A stretch of 64,000 nt of DNA from Granulicella sp. (GTDB lineage: Bacteria > Acidobacteriota > Terriglobia > Terriglobales > Acidobacteriaceae): positions 186,001 to 250,000 of the forward strand of contig JANXYX010000050.1 in NCBI GenBank assembly GCA_025408425.1. The letters are read 5' to 3'. Shown piece after piece: positions 27,986-36,509 of the stretch. The notes under the pieces are model-generated. The model was not told the DNA's origin. It saw only the letters and a list, made by a program, of their open reading frames with translations, and did not search any database. Numbering within the stretch: position 1 is the first letter of the stretch; each line of letters begins with the position of its first letter. Position numbers and translations under genes: made by a program.

Positions 27986-28005
27986 CAATACTACCGCAAG
28001 TATTG
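27986..28005. promoter_or_regulatory. Inverted repeat in the ROK/PIG-L divergent promoter
   Basis: CAATACT and AGTATTG are perfect 7-bp arms around 6 nt. The repeat lies 43 bp before the ROK gene and 94 bp before the PIG-L gene, where one protein could act on both. Its sequence differs from the palindrome at 26649-26673. Confidence 0.45.
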
Positions 28006-28098
28006 AAGGAACCTTTACAAAGATGTGGGGGCATGGTATCCATTAGCAAAGTTTTCATACACTACTCTCACATCTGTTTTGATCTATCAGGAGTTTTG

Positions 28099-30939
28099 AT
28101 GCAACTGGCTGCCCTCTTCCGACCCGCGCTCTGCCTATTGGTTTCTGTATCCCTCGTGAGCAACCCTCTTGCATCTGGAGCACAGACACCTGTGACCTAT
28201 CCATTGGCTTCGGCGGCTCCGCTGACAGTGGACCGCGGAGCATCGGCGGTATGGCAAAGCTTGCAGAAACTACACTCTCGCGCCAGCCTCATCATGGTGG
28301 TCGCGCACCCTGACGATGAGGACGGCGGCATGCTGGCGTATGAGAGTCGCGATCAAGGAGTGGACACGACACTGCTGACATTGAATCGCGGCGAAGGCGG
28401 CCAGAACGTGATGTCGTCCGACTACTGGGATCAATTGGGAGAGGTCCGGACGCAGGAGCTACTGGCAGCAGGGAATGCCTACGGTGTTCATCAATACTGG
28501 ACGCGCGTAGCCGATTTCGGATTCTCCAAGACGATCGACGAAGCGATGAAGACCTGGGGTCACGATCGCGTTCTATACGATGTCGTACGCGTCGTTCGAA
28601 TGACGCGCCCACTCGTCGTGACATCTTCCTTTACCGGCAACGTCTCGGATGGCCACGGCCAGCATCAGGTCTCCGGCGAGATGGCGCAGGAGGTCTTCAA
28701 CGCAGCAGCAGACCCGAAGATGTTCCCCGATCAGATCAAAGCTGGCCTGCTTCCATGGAAGCCGCTGAAGGTCTATGCACGCGTGCCGTTCGCTCGTGTC
28801 ACCGAGAAGGGTATCTACGACTACGCGACGGGACACTGGGAGCCCGTACGCTTCCGCAATTACGTGAACGGGACCTGGATTGAGGGTGTCCCAACCATGA
28901 CGTTGCAGATTCAAGAAGGCAAGTACAACCCCTTGTTTGGACGGTCGTATTTTACCCTTGCACGTGAGGGTTTGGCGGAACAGAAATCACAGAATGGCGG
29001 CATCGGCGTACCCTCTGTAAGACCCTTCGCGTCGCCATATCACCTTTATGCATCGCGGATTTCGAGCACTCTGCCTGAGCACGAGGAGAGCTTCTTCGAT
29101 GGCATTGACACCTCGCTCGCAGCCATCGCAAGTTACGCCCCAACGGATCAGCGGGGAACCTGGAGTGCCCGCCTGAATGAGTTGAACTCCACTGTTGAGA
29201 GTGCTATCTCATCGTTCCAGGCGCTGGACCCAGCCAAGACCGCTCCGCTGCTCGCACAAGGTCTTCAGCAGACCAACAGCCTGATTGCTGACCTGGCGAA
29301 GAGCGACCTTCCGACCGACGCGAAGTACAACATGGCGCATGAACTGCAGATCAAGCAGCAGCAGTTCAACGACGCTCTTGGTCAGGCGCTGGGTCTCAGC
29401 GTATTGGCCACACTTACCAACGCAGGCGGCGCGGCACGCATGGGCCCGTTTGGCGACATCACCGGACAGCCGACTTCACAGACCGTTATCCCCAGCCAGA
29501 AATTTAACGTCAACCTGCATGTGGCCGATCAGGGGTCGCAGGCCATCAGCATCGACAAGGCGGAGATCGTATCCCACGCGGGTGCGGGCTGGACGATGAC
29601 CCCCGGCACGATAGTGACTGGAGAGCTGCCCGCTGGCGAGGCGCGTGACCAGTTGGTCTCTGTAACGGCTCCTGCTACGGCGGAGCTGACTAAGCCGTAC
29701 TTTTCGCGACCAAATCTGGAGCAGTCGTACTATGACATCAACGATCCACGCTACCTGAATCTACCCACCACGCCGTATCCTCTTACCGCAGAAGTTCGAT
29801 ATACCTATCGGGGAGCAGCTGCCAGCATCGTCGGCGTTGTGCAGTCGATCCATCGCTACACTGGCCCCGGCCCTGTGCCTGAGCCACTGCTGGTCGCGCC
29901 GGCTATCTCTGTAACGGTGTCGCCCGAGGCGGGAGTCGTTCCACTGACAAACGTGTCGCTGCATCTGCAGGTGACCGTCCACAGCAGCGTCAAGGGCCCT
30001 GCTAAGGGTCAGGTTAGGCTGCAACTCCCACAGGACTGGCGGGCTGAACCGGCGTCGGCACCTTTCGCTATTGCCAGCGATGGCGATGAGCAGGTGCTCA
30101 CCTTCGACGTCACGCCCAAGTCAGTCAAGGCGCAGCCGTACACCATCACTGCGGTGGCTGAATACGCTGGCCAGGAATACAAGCTGGGCTTCCGGACCGT
30201 TGGATATGTTGGTCTGCGACCCTATCCGTACTATCGCGAATCGACCTATCGAACCTCGGGTGTCGATGTAAAAGTCGCTCCTGGGCTGAAGATTGCTTAC
30301 GTTGCGGGCACCGGGGACGAGGTCGCACGTTCGATCCAGGACCTTGGCATCAACGTCACGTTCTTGACGACGCAGGATATTGCAATGAGCGATCTCTCCT
30401 CGTACGACGCTATCGTGCTCGGCATCCGGGCCTACGCGGCGCGGCCAGAGTTGAAGACGTCCAACAACCGCCTGCTGGACTACGTGAAGAATGGTGGGGC
30501 CGTCATCGTCCAGTATCAAACTGGTGAGTACGATCACAACTACGGGCCGTACCCGTTATCCATCTCATCCGACCCCGAAAAGGTGATTGAGGAGGACAAC
30601 AGGGTGAGTATTGTTGATCCCAAGGATCCTCTCTTGAGCTGGCCGAACAAGATCACCGAAGCAGACTTCAGCGGCTGGGTCGAAGAGCGAGGCCATGGGT
30701 TTATGAGCACATGGGATCCACATTACTCCGCTCCGACTGAGATGCACGACGCCGGTCAGGATCCGCAGCGGGGAGGCTTGATCTACGCGACGTATGGCAA
30801 AGGCACCTATACCTATCTGTCCTATGCCTTCTTCCGGCAGATGCCCGATGGCGTACCGGGATCGTTCCGCATCATGGCGAATCTGCTAAGCATCGGCAGG
30901 AACCCGGGCCTTCATCCAGCAGCAGGGACAGCAAAATAA
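28099..30939 (+). CDS. Exported multi-domain PIG-L/LmbE deacetylase with ThuA-like C-terminus
   Basis: This 946-residue protein has a signal peptide (LFRPALCLLVSVSLVSNPLA). An LmbE/PIG-L N-deacetylase domain (about residues 55-300) carries the zinc motif VVAHPDDEDGGM (AHPDDE, 69-74) and DGHGQHQVSGE, which supplies the third zinc histidine. A long middle part forms beta-sandwich domains (NPCBM/CARDB-like, about 470-720). The C-terminal domain (LKIAYVAGTGDEVARSIQDL to the end) resembles ThuA/glutamine-amidotransferase-like folds. The start is set by AGGAG (28089-28093) 5 nt upstream; the upstream in-frame extension lacks signal features. PIG-L enzymes remove acetyl from GlcNAc-like sugars. Its SIS partner lies 50 bp downstream. 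Confidence 0.9.
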   Translation: MQLAALFRPALCLLVSVSLVSNPLASGAQTPVTYPLASAAPLTVDRGASAVWQSLQKLHSRASLIMVVAHPDDEDGGMLAYESRDQGVDTTLLTLNRGEGGQNVMSSDYWDQLGEVRTQELLAAGNAYGVHQYWTRVADFGFSKTIDEAMKTWGHDRVLYDVVRVVRMTRPLVVTSSFTGNVSDGHGQHQVSGEMAQEVFNAAADPKMFPDQIKAGLLPWKPLKVYARVPFARVTEKGIYDYATGHWEPVRFRNYVNGTWIEGVPTMTLQIQEGKYNPLFGRSYFTLAREGLAEQKSQNGGIGVPSVRPFASPYHLYASRISSTLPEHEESFFDGIDTSLAAIASYAPTDQRGTWSARLNELNSTVESAISSFQALDPAKTAPLLAQGLQQTNSLIADLAKSDLPTDAKYNMAHELQIKQQQFNDALGQALGLSVLATLTNAGGAARMGPFGDITGQPTSQTVIPSQKFNVNLHVADQGSQAISIDKAEIVSHAGAGWTMTPGTIVTGELPAGEARDQLVSVTAPATAELTKPYFSRPNLEQSYYDINDPRYLNLPTTPYPLTAEVRYTYRGAAASIVGVVQSIHRYTGPGPVPEPLLVAPAISVTVSPEAGVVPLTNVSLHLQVTVHSSVKGPAKGQVRLQLPQDWRAEPASAPFAIASDGDEQVLTFDVTPKSVKAQPYTITAVAEYAGQEYKLGFRTVGYVGLRPYPYYRESTYRTSGVDVKVAPGLKIAYVAGTGDEVARSIQDLGINVTFLTTQDIAMSDLSSYDAIVLGIRAYAARPELKTSNNRLLDYVKNGGAVIVQYQTGEYDHNYGPYPLSISSDPEKVIEEDNRVSIVDPKDPLLSWPNKITEADFSGWVEERGHGFMSTWDPHYSAPTEMHDAGQDPQRGGLIYATYGKGTYTYLSYAFFRQMPDGVPGSFRIMANLLSIGRNPGLHPAAGTAK

Positions 30940-30989
30940 ACAAAATCATTGCGGCAAGCGCGACAGCTTGCGGACGGAACGGCAGGCAA

Positions 30990-32117
30990 ATGATCGAGAC
31001 AACGAGAGATTTCCCCCACGCGATGCTGCGTGAGATCTACGAGCAGCCCCACGCGCTGGAAGAAACCCTGGATGCGTTCACCGACGAGACTGGCTTGCGC
31101 GACGATTCCTTCGTCGCAGCCCGTCACGCGCTTGCAGGCCAGCACAGCATGCTTATCGCCGCCAGTGGATCAAGCCGCCACGCCGGCATCGTCGGCAGGT
31201 TCTTCTTCGAAGAGCTGGCAGGCCTGCCCGTTGATGTGGAGTATGCCAGCGAGTACATCTACCGAACCACGCACACCCCTTCCGCGCGCTGCGTACTGGT
31301 AATTTCGCAGTCGGGAGAGACAGCAGATACGCTGGAGGCACTGCGCGAGGCCGGTGTACGCGACGCGGCGACCATCGCCATTACTAACCACGCATCATCA
31401 ACGATGGCGCACCTTGCGCACTGCTCCCTGACCACCCGAGCCGGTATCGAAAAGGCTGTCCCTGCCACCAAGAGCTTCACTACACAGTTGCTGGTGCTTC
31501 ATCTGCTTGCGCTGTTTACCGCACGCACCCGAGGCAGGCTCACGACGGCCGCGGTCAACGCGCGACTGCTGCAGATGAAGGCGATTCCGCAACTGGTATC
31601 GACGTGGCTACCCACCTGGGAGCTTGAACTGGAGCGCGTCGCCGCCACGATGGCGGATGCGGAGAGCTATCTCTTTCTTGGACGCAGCATTCACTTTGCC
31701 ATCGCCCGCGAAGGAGCATTGAAGCTCAAGGAGTCTGCCTACGTCCACGCTGAAGGTTACCCAAGTGGCGAGCTCAAGCATGGTCCAGCCGCGCTGCTCA
31801 GCAAGAACGTGCCTCTCATAGCGCTCGCCACCAAGGACGCGCACTCCCCCGATTCACTGTTTCGTTACGAAAAGACTGTCAATCTGTTGCGCGATATGCA
31901 GAAGCAAGGGGCGGAGATCCTCGCTATCGCGACGGAGGGCGATGAGATCGTGTCCTCTATATGCCAGAACACGATCTTCATTCCGCAATGCCTGGAACAT
32001 ATCGCACCACTGTTCGAAGTGATTCCTTTGCAACTGCTTGCTTACTTCACGGCGATTCGACGTGGCATCGACGTCGATCGCCCGCGCAATCTCGTCAAGG
32101 CCGTCACCATAGAGTAG
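30990..32117 (+). CDS. SIS-domain aminosugar isomerase/deaminase (GlmS isomerase-like, no glutaminase domain)
   Basis: This 375-residue cytoplasmic protein consists of two SIS domains (about residues 38-180 and 210-350). It has the GlmS-like opening MLREIYEQP, the phosphosugar loop SQSGETADT, AEGYPSGELKHGPAALL (catalytic Glu and His region) and the C-terminal RPRNLVKAVTIE with the conserved lysine. It lacks the N-terminal glutaminase half of GlmS. Such proteins act as glucosamine-6-phosphate deaminases (NagB-II/GlmD-like) or related aldose-ketose isomerases. Placed directly after the deacetylase, a role in amino-sugar catabolism is likely. Confidence 0.88.
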   Translation: MIETTRDFPHAMLREIYEQPHALEETLDAFTDETGLRDDSFVAARHALAGQHSMLIAASGSSRHAGIVGRFFFEELAGLPVDVEYASEYIYRTTHTPSARCVLVISQSGETADTLEALREAGVRDAATIAITNHASSTMAHLAHCSLTTRAGIEKAVPATKSFTTQLLVLHLLALFTARTRGRLTTAAVNARLLQMKAIPQLVSTWLPTWELELERVAATMADAESYLFLGRSIHFAIAREGALKLKESAYVHAEGYPSGELKHGPAALLSKNVPLIALATKDAHSPDSLFRYEKTVNLLRDMQKQGAEILAIATEGDEIVSSICQNTIFIPQCLEHIAPLFEVIPLQLLAYFTAIRRGIDVDRPRNLVKAVTIE

Positions 32118-32134
32118 GCAGGTTCGCCTGCGCC

Positions 32135-33010
32135 CTAGCTCTTCTGGCCCATGCCCGCTAGAACTCCACGCATGTATGCAAAGCTGTTCATCACGCCAGG
32201 CATTGGATCGTCTCCATGGACCTCATATTCAAGGTCCACGTTGCCCTTGTACTTGATGGCGAGAAGCGCTTCGAAGATAGCCCGTATCGGCATCTTTCCA
32301 TCGCCTACCGTGACCTGACTCTCTTTACTGGTAAAGTCGGTCAAGTCTTTGATATGAACATCAAACAATCTTGATCCTGCAGCGTGGATTGCCTGAATGA
32401 CATCAGTGCCAGCGCGCTCCGTGTGGCCTACGTCGATGCAGCATCCCATGCGGGGATCCATATTCTTCACAGCCTTCAGGACATCCAGGGGCGATGGCCA
32501 GATCTTATCTTCCGGACCATGATTATGGATCGCGATGCGGATGTCGTACTCCTTCACAAACTTCTCGATACGGGGGAGCGTCTGTAGCGTCGGATCGCCC
32601 GTAACGATTACGGATACACCCGCCCGCTTGGCGTATTCAAACTTGCTGCGAATATCCTCATCTTCATCCTTCGGGAAGTACACCGTCCCAACGGCAGTCA
32701 GCTTGATTCCAGCCGCCTTGTACGCCTCGACCGCCTGGGTCGTCGCCTCGGGAGTGGTCATTGGAAGATGATCTTTTACGTCCTTTGCATTCAGAGTGGT
32801 GACCTTGAGTTGCTTCAGGTATTCGATCACCTGCGCCCGAGGAAAACTCCGGAAGGTATAGCTAGCCACACCCAGCATGATCGACGGTGAGCCCGCGGAC
32901 TTCTCAGGCGCTTTGGCAAATGCAGGAACAGCTACAGCTGGGAGGGAGGCCGCAGCCGCAAGCGCGGCACCGGTTCGGACAAAATCGCGACGAGAATAAG
33001 AAGTTTTCAT
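32135..33010 (-). CDS. Tat-exported sugar phosphate isomerase/epimerase-like TIM-barrel protein
   Basis: This 291-residue protein starts at ATG 33010 with a twin-arginine signal (YSRRDFVRTGAALAAAASLP). The AP-endonuclease-2-type TIM barrel contains metal-ligand candidates in IHNHGPED, CCIDVGHTERAG and DVHIKDLTD and a late glutamate in VDLEYEVHGDDP. This family includes xylose-isomerase-like and inosose-type epimerases, and exported members are frequent in Acidobacteriota and Planctomycetes. It is convergent with the SIS gene with a 17-bp gap. The sugar substrate cannot be read from sequence. Confidence 0.85.
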   Translation of the reverse strand: MKTSYSRRDFVRTGAALAAAASLPAVAVPAFAKAPEKSAGSPSIMLGVASYTFRSFPRAQVIEYLKQLKVTTLNAKDVKDHLPMTTPEATTQAVEAYKAAGIKLTAVGTVYFPKDEDEDIRSKFEYAKRAGVSVIVTGDPTLQTLPRIEKFVKEYDIRIAIHNHGPEDKIWPSPLDVLKAVKNMDPRMGCCIDVGHTERAGTDVIQAIHAAGSRLFDVHIKDLTDFTSKESQVTVGDGKMPIRAIFEALLAIKYKGNVDLEYEVHGDDPMPGVMNSFAYMRGVLAGMGQKS

Positions 33011-33207
33011 ACGCGGGATGCTACGCGAATCCGCAGACACCCGGCAACCCAAACTGGAAAATATCGCTGTTTCTTGGCATTCTGAAGAATTAAAGGCCTC
33101 CCGCAGGCTGGCAGATCGGCTCTTTTGTTCGTACTGCGAGTTAAAGGTTTTAAATCCCCACCTCGACGCTCAGGTGCCGAGATTCGACTTAGCGGCAGCA
33201 TCCAGCT
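33011..33207. promoter_or_regulatory. Promoter region of the exported isomerase gene
   Basis: This 197-bp non-coding stretch lies between two minus-strand genes. It must hold the isomerase promoter. I see no strong operator and no clear terminator. Confidence 0.4.
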
Positions 33208-33705
33208 TCAGGGTTGGCCTTCTGTCTCCGGCTGCGACAGGTAGATCAGCACAATGCCGATCACCATGAACATTCGACCCGCCGCTTCCTGGCCGTTCCA
33301 CGTCTTCGATTGCCACATCAGAAACCACTCTGCGCCGACACTGAGAAACGCAATGAACCACATCAGCAGGCTGAGCGTCAGCGCAATCAGTCCGATGCGC
33401 TTGGCCGCGTTGAAGGCAGAAGCGGGCGCTCGAAGATTCTTGATAAGACGAGCGACTCCCCAGAAGCAGAGGACGGTTGTGACCATCTCCCACACGATGA
33501 TGGAGTCATAGAACCCATGGTGAATAAGAGGACTATTAATGGCTCGCCACATTCCCGAGTTTCCGGGGAGTGTGGAATCCATCATCAGCACATGATGAAC
33601 GAACTGATAATTCGAGTTGTAGTCCGTCGTATTGTTAAAGACCACCAGCAGGTAAAAGATTCCAACAGCCAATAGCAGCGTGCACTTAGAGAGACGAAGG
33701 ACCAC
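33208..33705 (-). CDS. DUF2165 family small membrane protein
   Basis: This 165-residue protein has four hydrophobic segments: residues 8-23 LLLAVGIFYLLVVFNN, about 70-88, about 105-125 and 140-158. It carries the family pattern TTDYNSNYQFVHHVLMMDST followed by an extracytoplasmic loop and WQSKTWNGQEAAGRMF. DUF2165 proteins are predicted inner-membrane proteins of unknown function. It starts 6 bp after the stop of the exported cytochrome gene, so the two form an operon; a membrane partner for the cytochrome is a possible role. Confidence 0.85.
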   Translation of the reverse strand: MVLRLSKCTLLLAVGIFYLLVVFNNTTDYNSNYQFVHHVLMMDSTLPGNSGMWRAINSPLIHHGFYDSIIVWEMVTTVLCFWGVARLIKNLRAPASAFNAAKRIGLIALTLSLLMWFIAFLSVGAEWFLMWQSKTWNGQEAAGRMFMVIGIVLIYLSQPETEGQP

Positions 33706-33711
33706 AGGGCC

Positions 33712-34614
33712 TCACTTTCCGGAGAACGTTCTAAAGTAGGTCGTTAGCGCAGCCAACGTCGCGGCGTCATAGTGCGGATTAGCTGGCATGGTCGCCTTGC
33801 GGTCGACGCTCCGCGGATCCTGAATACTGCGCGCAAATAATACTGGGTCATCGATGGCACGTTTCGATAAGACCGCCCACGACCGGTTAGCCTTGGTCCC
33901 CCCAGCCAATCCTCTGTTGTGACAGCGCAGGCAGTCTTCGCGGGCGATCCTATAGCCCAGCATCTCGGGCGAGTCTGCAGCAAATTTTCCCGGAGGGCTG
34001 ATCGTATCGAAGACATTCTTCTGCCGCGTGAATTCAAGACCCACAACCTCCGTCGGTACCTGCGGCCTCTCCTGATACGACAGGGTATGGAACGAGGGAG
34101 CAAAATTGGCATGCGTGATGAGGTACGGCCCGGGATCTTGATTGCCAGTCTTGCGAGCCCACTCTGACGCCGTCTGCCCGTTGATCTTCAACACAAGAAT
34201 GGGTTGGTGTGCGGCGATGTAGCTGGCCGGATAGGGCGCGCGATACCGATCAACACAAAGGGCATTAATCAGATCCGAATCACTGGCGATACGAATTCGG
34301 CGAGCAAGTTCGCTAAGATAAACTCCACTGATCTCAACCCGTGGCGTCTTCATCTCAGTGAAGTTCTCATCGCTGATGACAGTAGCGGAGACCTGCGGCA
34401 GCGAGAGTAGTGCCTGATAGGTGATGAACCGATGGCTCGCCTGAGGAACGCCAGCGAGAAGGCCACTCACCTCCAGATCAGTCACGCTTTGACGACTCAG
34501 ATGAAGTAGCCCGGAATCAGCGGCCACGACCTGCGCCGAGTGTGCCGCCGGAACCAGTGCGCAGCAAAGCACGGTGCACATAGCAGCCAGACCGATGATC
34601 ATTTGCCGTCCCAT
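33712..34614 (-). CDS. Exported mono-heme c-type cytochrome with N-terminal oxidoreductase-like domain
   Basis: From ATG 34614 the protein is 300 aa with a signal peptide ending at AAHSA. Residues 30-210 form a domain with LEVSGLLAGVPQASHRFITYQALLSL and LARRIRIASDS. It is weakly reminiscent of the small sulfite-oxidase-like molybdopterin domain, but the cofactor cysteine is not evident. A heme c site, CLRCH (228-232), follows with Met276 in ATMPANPHY as candidate axial ligand. It acts in the periplasm, probably in electron transfer. The start is uncertain: ATG 34602 is also possible. It is divergent from the RidA gene by 79 bp. Confidence 0.78.
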   Translation of the reverse strand: MGRQMIIGLAAMCTVLCCALVPAAHSAQVVAADSGLLHLSRQSVTDLEVSGLLAGVPQASHRFITYQALLSLPQVSATVISDENFTEMKTPRVEISGVYLSELARRIRIASDSDLINALCVDRYRAPYPASYIAAHQPILVLKINGQTASEWARKTGNQDPGPYLITHANFAPSFHTLSYQERPQVPTEVVGLEFTRQKNVFDTISPPGKFAADSPEMLGYRIAREDCLRCHNRGLAGGTKANRSWAVLSKRAIDDPVLFARSIQDPRSVDRKATMPANPHYDAATLAALTTYFRTFSGK

Positions 34615-34693
34615 GCCCCATGCTAAATACAATCCTGCAAATGCAAAAGAGAAATGGTTTGATCTCGCTGCGATCGTGTTAGAGTACCGCCAC

Positions 34694-35149
34694 ATGGAAA
34701 AAGAAAACCGAATAATTGAGGCCGGCTTCACCCTGCCCGCCCCACCGACAGCCGGAGGAAACTATCTGTCGGCGAAACGCGTTGGCCAGATGCTCTACCT
34801 TGCCGGCGTAATATCAACGGACGATCAAGGTGTGATGACGGGCACAGTAGGTATCGAAAGAACCATCGATGAAGGCTACGCGGCAGCCAGGGCCTGTGCG
34901 CTGACACAACTTGCCGTCATCAAGCGCGAGGCAGGGTCGCTCGACGCGGTGGAGAGCATCGTCACAGTCAACGGCTATGTAAACGCTGTGCCTGGCTTCC
35001 CAGACTCGCCCAAGGTCATCAATGGAGCATCGGATCTACTCATCACAGTCTTTGGCGAGGCAGGACGCCACGTTCGTGCCGCAGTAGGGGTAAGTGCATT
35101 GCCTCGCAATGCCATCGTCGAACTACAGATGACCGTGTTATTACGTTGA
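34694..35149 (+). CDS. RidA (YjgF/Rid) family enamine/imine deaminase
   Basis: This 151-residue protein begins MEKENRIIEAGFTLPAPPTAGG. The Rid fold is recognisable from LYLAGVISTDDQG, TIDEGYAAARACALTQLAVIK and FGEAGRHVRAAVGVSALPRNAIVE, which supplies the conserved arginine. It belongs to the longer Rid subgroup with the SALPRNA end. RidA proteins hydrolyse reactive enamines or imines; in the Rut and related pathways a Rid protein deaminates a ring-opening intermediate. It opens a three-gene plus-strand unit with formamidase (25 bp gap) and HpxZ. Confidence 0.9.
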   Translation: MEKENRIIEAGFTLPAPPTAGGNYLSAKRVGQMLYLAGVISTDDQGVMTGTVGIERTIDEGYAAARACALTQLAVIKREAGSLDAVESIVTVNGYVNAVPGFPDSPKVINGASDLLITVFGEAGRHVRAAVGVSALPRNAIVELQMTVLLR

Positions 35150-35174
35150 ACCGCTAAAACAGGAGAGTCGAACC

Positions 35175-36110
35175 ATGGCAGAGCACATGCTGAGTGCAGC
35201 CCCTACGCACTCGCGCTGGAACAATCAGCTGCGACCACGCCTCGTCATCCAGTCGGGCGACGTCGTGCACATGGAGTGCATCGACTCCAGCGGAGGGCAG
35301 GTGAAGCCCGGCATGACGGTAGCCGAATTTATCGAGATCGATCGCAACCTTATCCACGCGCTGACCGGGCCCGTAGCCGTGGAGCATGCCGAACCCGGCG
35401 ACGTGCTTGAAGTACAAGTATTGTCGGTAGAGCATATTGGATGGGGATGGACGAGCGTAATCCCAGGTCTGGGGTTTCTCGATGAGCGCTTCAAGGAACC
35501 CTATCTGTTCCACTGGCAGCTCGATGGCAGTGTAAGCCGCTCGCTTGCTCCTGCGACGGTACCGCTGCGGCCATTCTGCGGCGTGATGGGCGTTGCGCAG
35601 TCCGAATCAGGCGAGTTCCGGACGCGGCCACCAGGAATCTTCGGCGGAAATATGGATGTTCGCGAGCTCAGCACCGGAGCAACGCTCTATCTGTCGGTGC
35701 AGTGTGCCGGAGCCTTATTCTCCGCCGGCGATGCGCACGCGGCGCAGGGCGACGGAGAGGTTTGCATCAACGGAATTGAGTGTCCCGCGCAGGCATCGCT
35801 CCGCTTCCAACTTCATAAGTCCAGAAGCCTTGCTGGGCCCATCGTTGAGGCTGGACCGCACGCAAATGTGCAGGACAGCGGCGCATGGCTAGTCGTTGAA
35901 TCTGCTGAGGACGCGCTGATCGCAGCTCGTGGCGCGACCTCCCGCATGATAGATCTTCTCGTAAAACTCTGGGGCTTCGAGCCGGTTCAGGCCTATCTGC
36001 TGTGCAGCGTTGCGATGAACCTGAAGCTTAGCCAGGTGGTGAACCGACCTATGACCACGGTGACCGCTTCCATCGCAAAACATATTCTTCCGGATCGAAG
36101 ACTTTTCTAA
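35175..36110 (+). CDS. Acetamidase/formamidase family amidohydrolase
   Basis: This 311-residue cytoplasmic hydrolase of the FmdA/AmdA family shows the signatures SGDVVHMECIDSSGG, LTGPVAVEHAEPGDVLEVQV, GGNMDVRELSTGATLYL and SAGDAHAAQGDGEVC (metal-binding and active-site region). It splits formamide or small amides to the acid and ammonia. A good Shine-Dalgarno (AGGAGAG, 35162-35168) precedes the ATG. It lies between RidA and HpxZ genes, consistent with a late step that liberates ammonia from an N-formyl or small amide product of ring cleavage. Confidence 0.93.
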   Translation: MAEHMLSAAPTHSRWNNQLRPRLVIQSGDVVHMECIDSSGGQVKPGMTVAEFIEIDRNLIHALTGPVAVEHAEPGDVLEVQVLSVEHIGWGWTSVIPGLGFLDERFKEPYLFHWQLDGSVSRSLAPATVPLRPFCGVMGVAQSESGEFRTRPPGIFGGNMDVRELSTGATLYLSVQCAGALFSAGDAHAAQGDGEVCINGIECPAQASLRFQLHKSRSLAGPIVEAGPHANVQDSGAWLVVESAEDALIAARGATSRMIDLLVKLWGFEPVQAYLLCSVAMNLKLSQVVNRPMTTVTASIAKHILPDRRLF

Positions 36111-36126
36111 CGAGGCGACACAGACC

Positions 36127-36507
36127 ATGGTGATCAACAATGCTGCAACGGTTGCTGAGCTGCAAGAGTTATATCCGAGGTACGAGCAGGCACTGGTTAC
36201 CAATGATGTTGAGATGCTGACCGCGATGTTCTGGGCGTCGCCCTCCGTCATGCGCTTCGGAGTGACTGAAAACCTGTACGGAATCGAGGAACTGGAAGCC
36301 TTCCGCAAGGCTCGGCCTGCAACGAATCTTGCTCGGAAAGTGTTGCGTCTCGACGTTGTAACTTTCGGGCACGACTTCGGTAGTGTGACGCTCGAGTTTG
36401 AACGCGAAGCAAATGGAAAGATCACACGGGGGCGCCAAAGCCAGACGTGGGTTCGCCTTCCAGAAGGCTGGAGAATCGTCGCCGCCCATGTCTCACTGCT
36501 GCCGTAG
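36127..36507 (+). CDS. HpxZ/AtzH-like (DUF3225, SnoaL fold) protein
   Basis: This 126-residue NTF2/SnoaL-like protein carries the pattern YPRYEQALVTNDVEMLTAMF, RFGVTENLYGIEELEAFRKA and GRQSQTWVRLPEGWRIVAAH of the HpxZ/AtzH family. HpxZ is linked to oxalurate catabolism. AtzH accompanies the amidase AtzE in cyanuric acid/biuret degradation, where it acts on carboxybiuret. It closes the RidA-formamidase unit; an amidase of the matching class is encoded 7 kb away at 43520. The pairing suggests an ureide or biuret-like intermediate. Confidence 0.87.
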   Translation: MVINNAATVAELQELYPRYEQALVTNDVEMLTAMFWASPSVMRFGVTENLYGIEELEAFRKARPATNLARKVLRLDVVTFGHDFGSVTLEFEREANGKITRGRQSQTWVRLPEGWRIVAAHVSLLP

Positions 36508-36509
36508 CA

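Noticed and set aside
27829..28098. In-frame extension upstream of the PIG-L gene
   Set aside because: It overlaps the ROK gene and its promoter, and would bury the signal peptide. AGGAG before ATG 28099 fits better.
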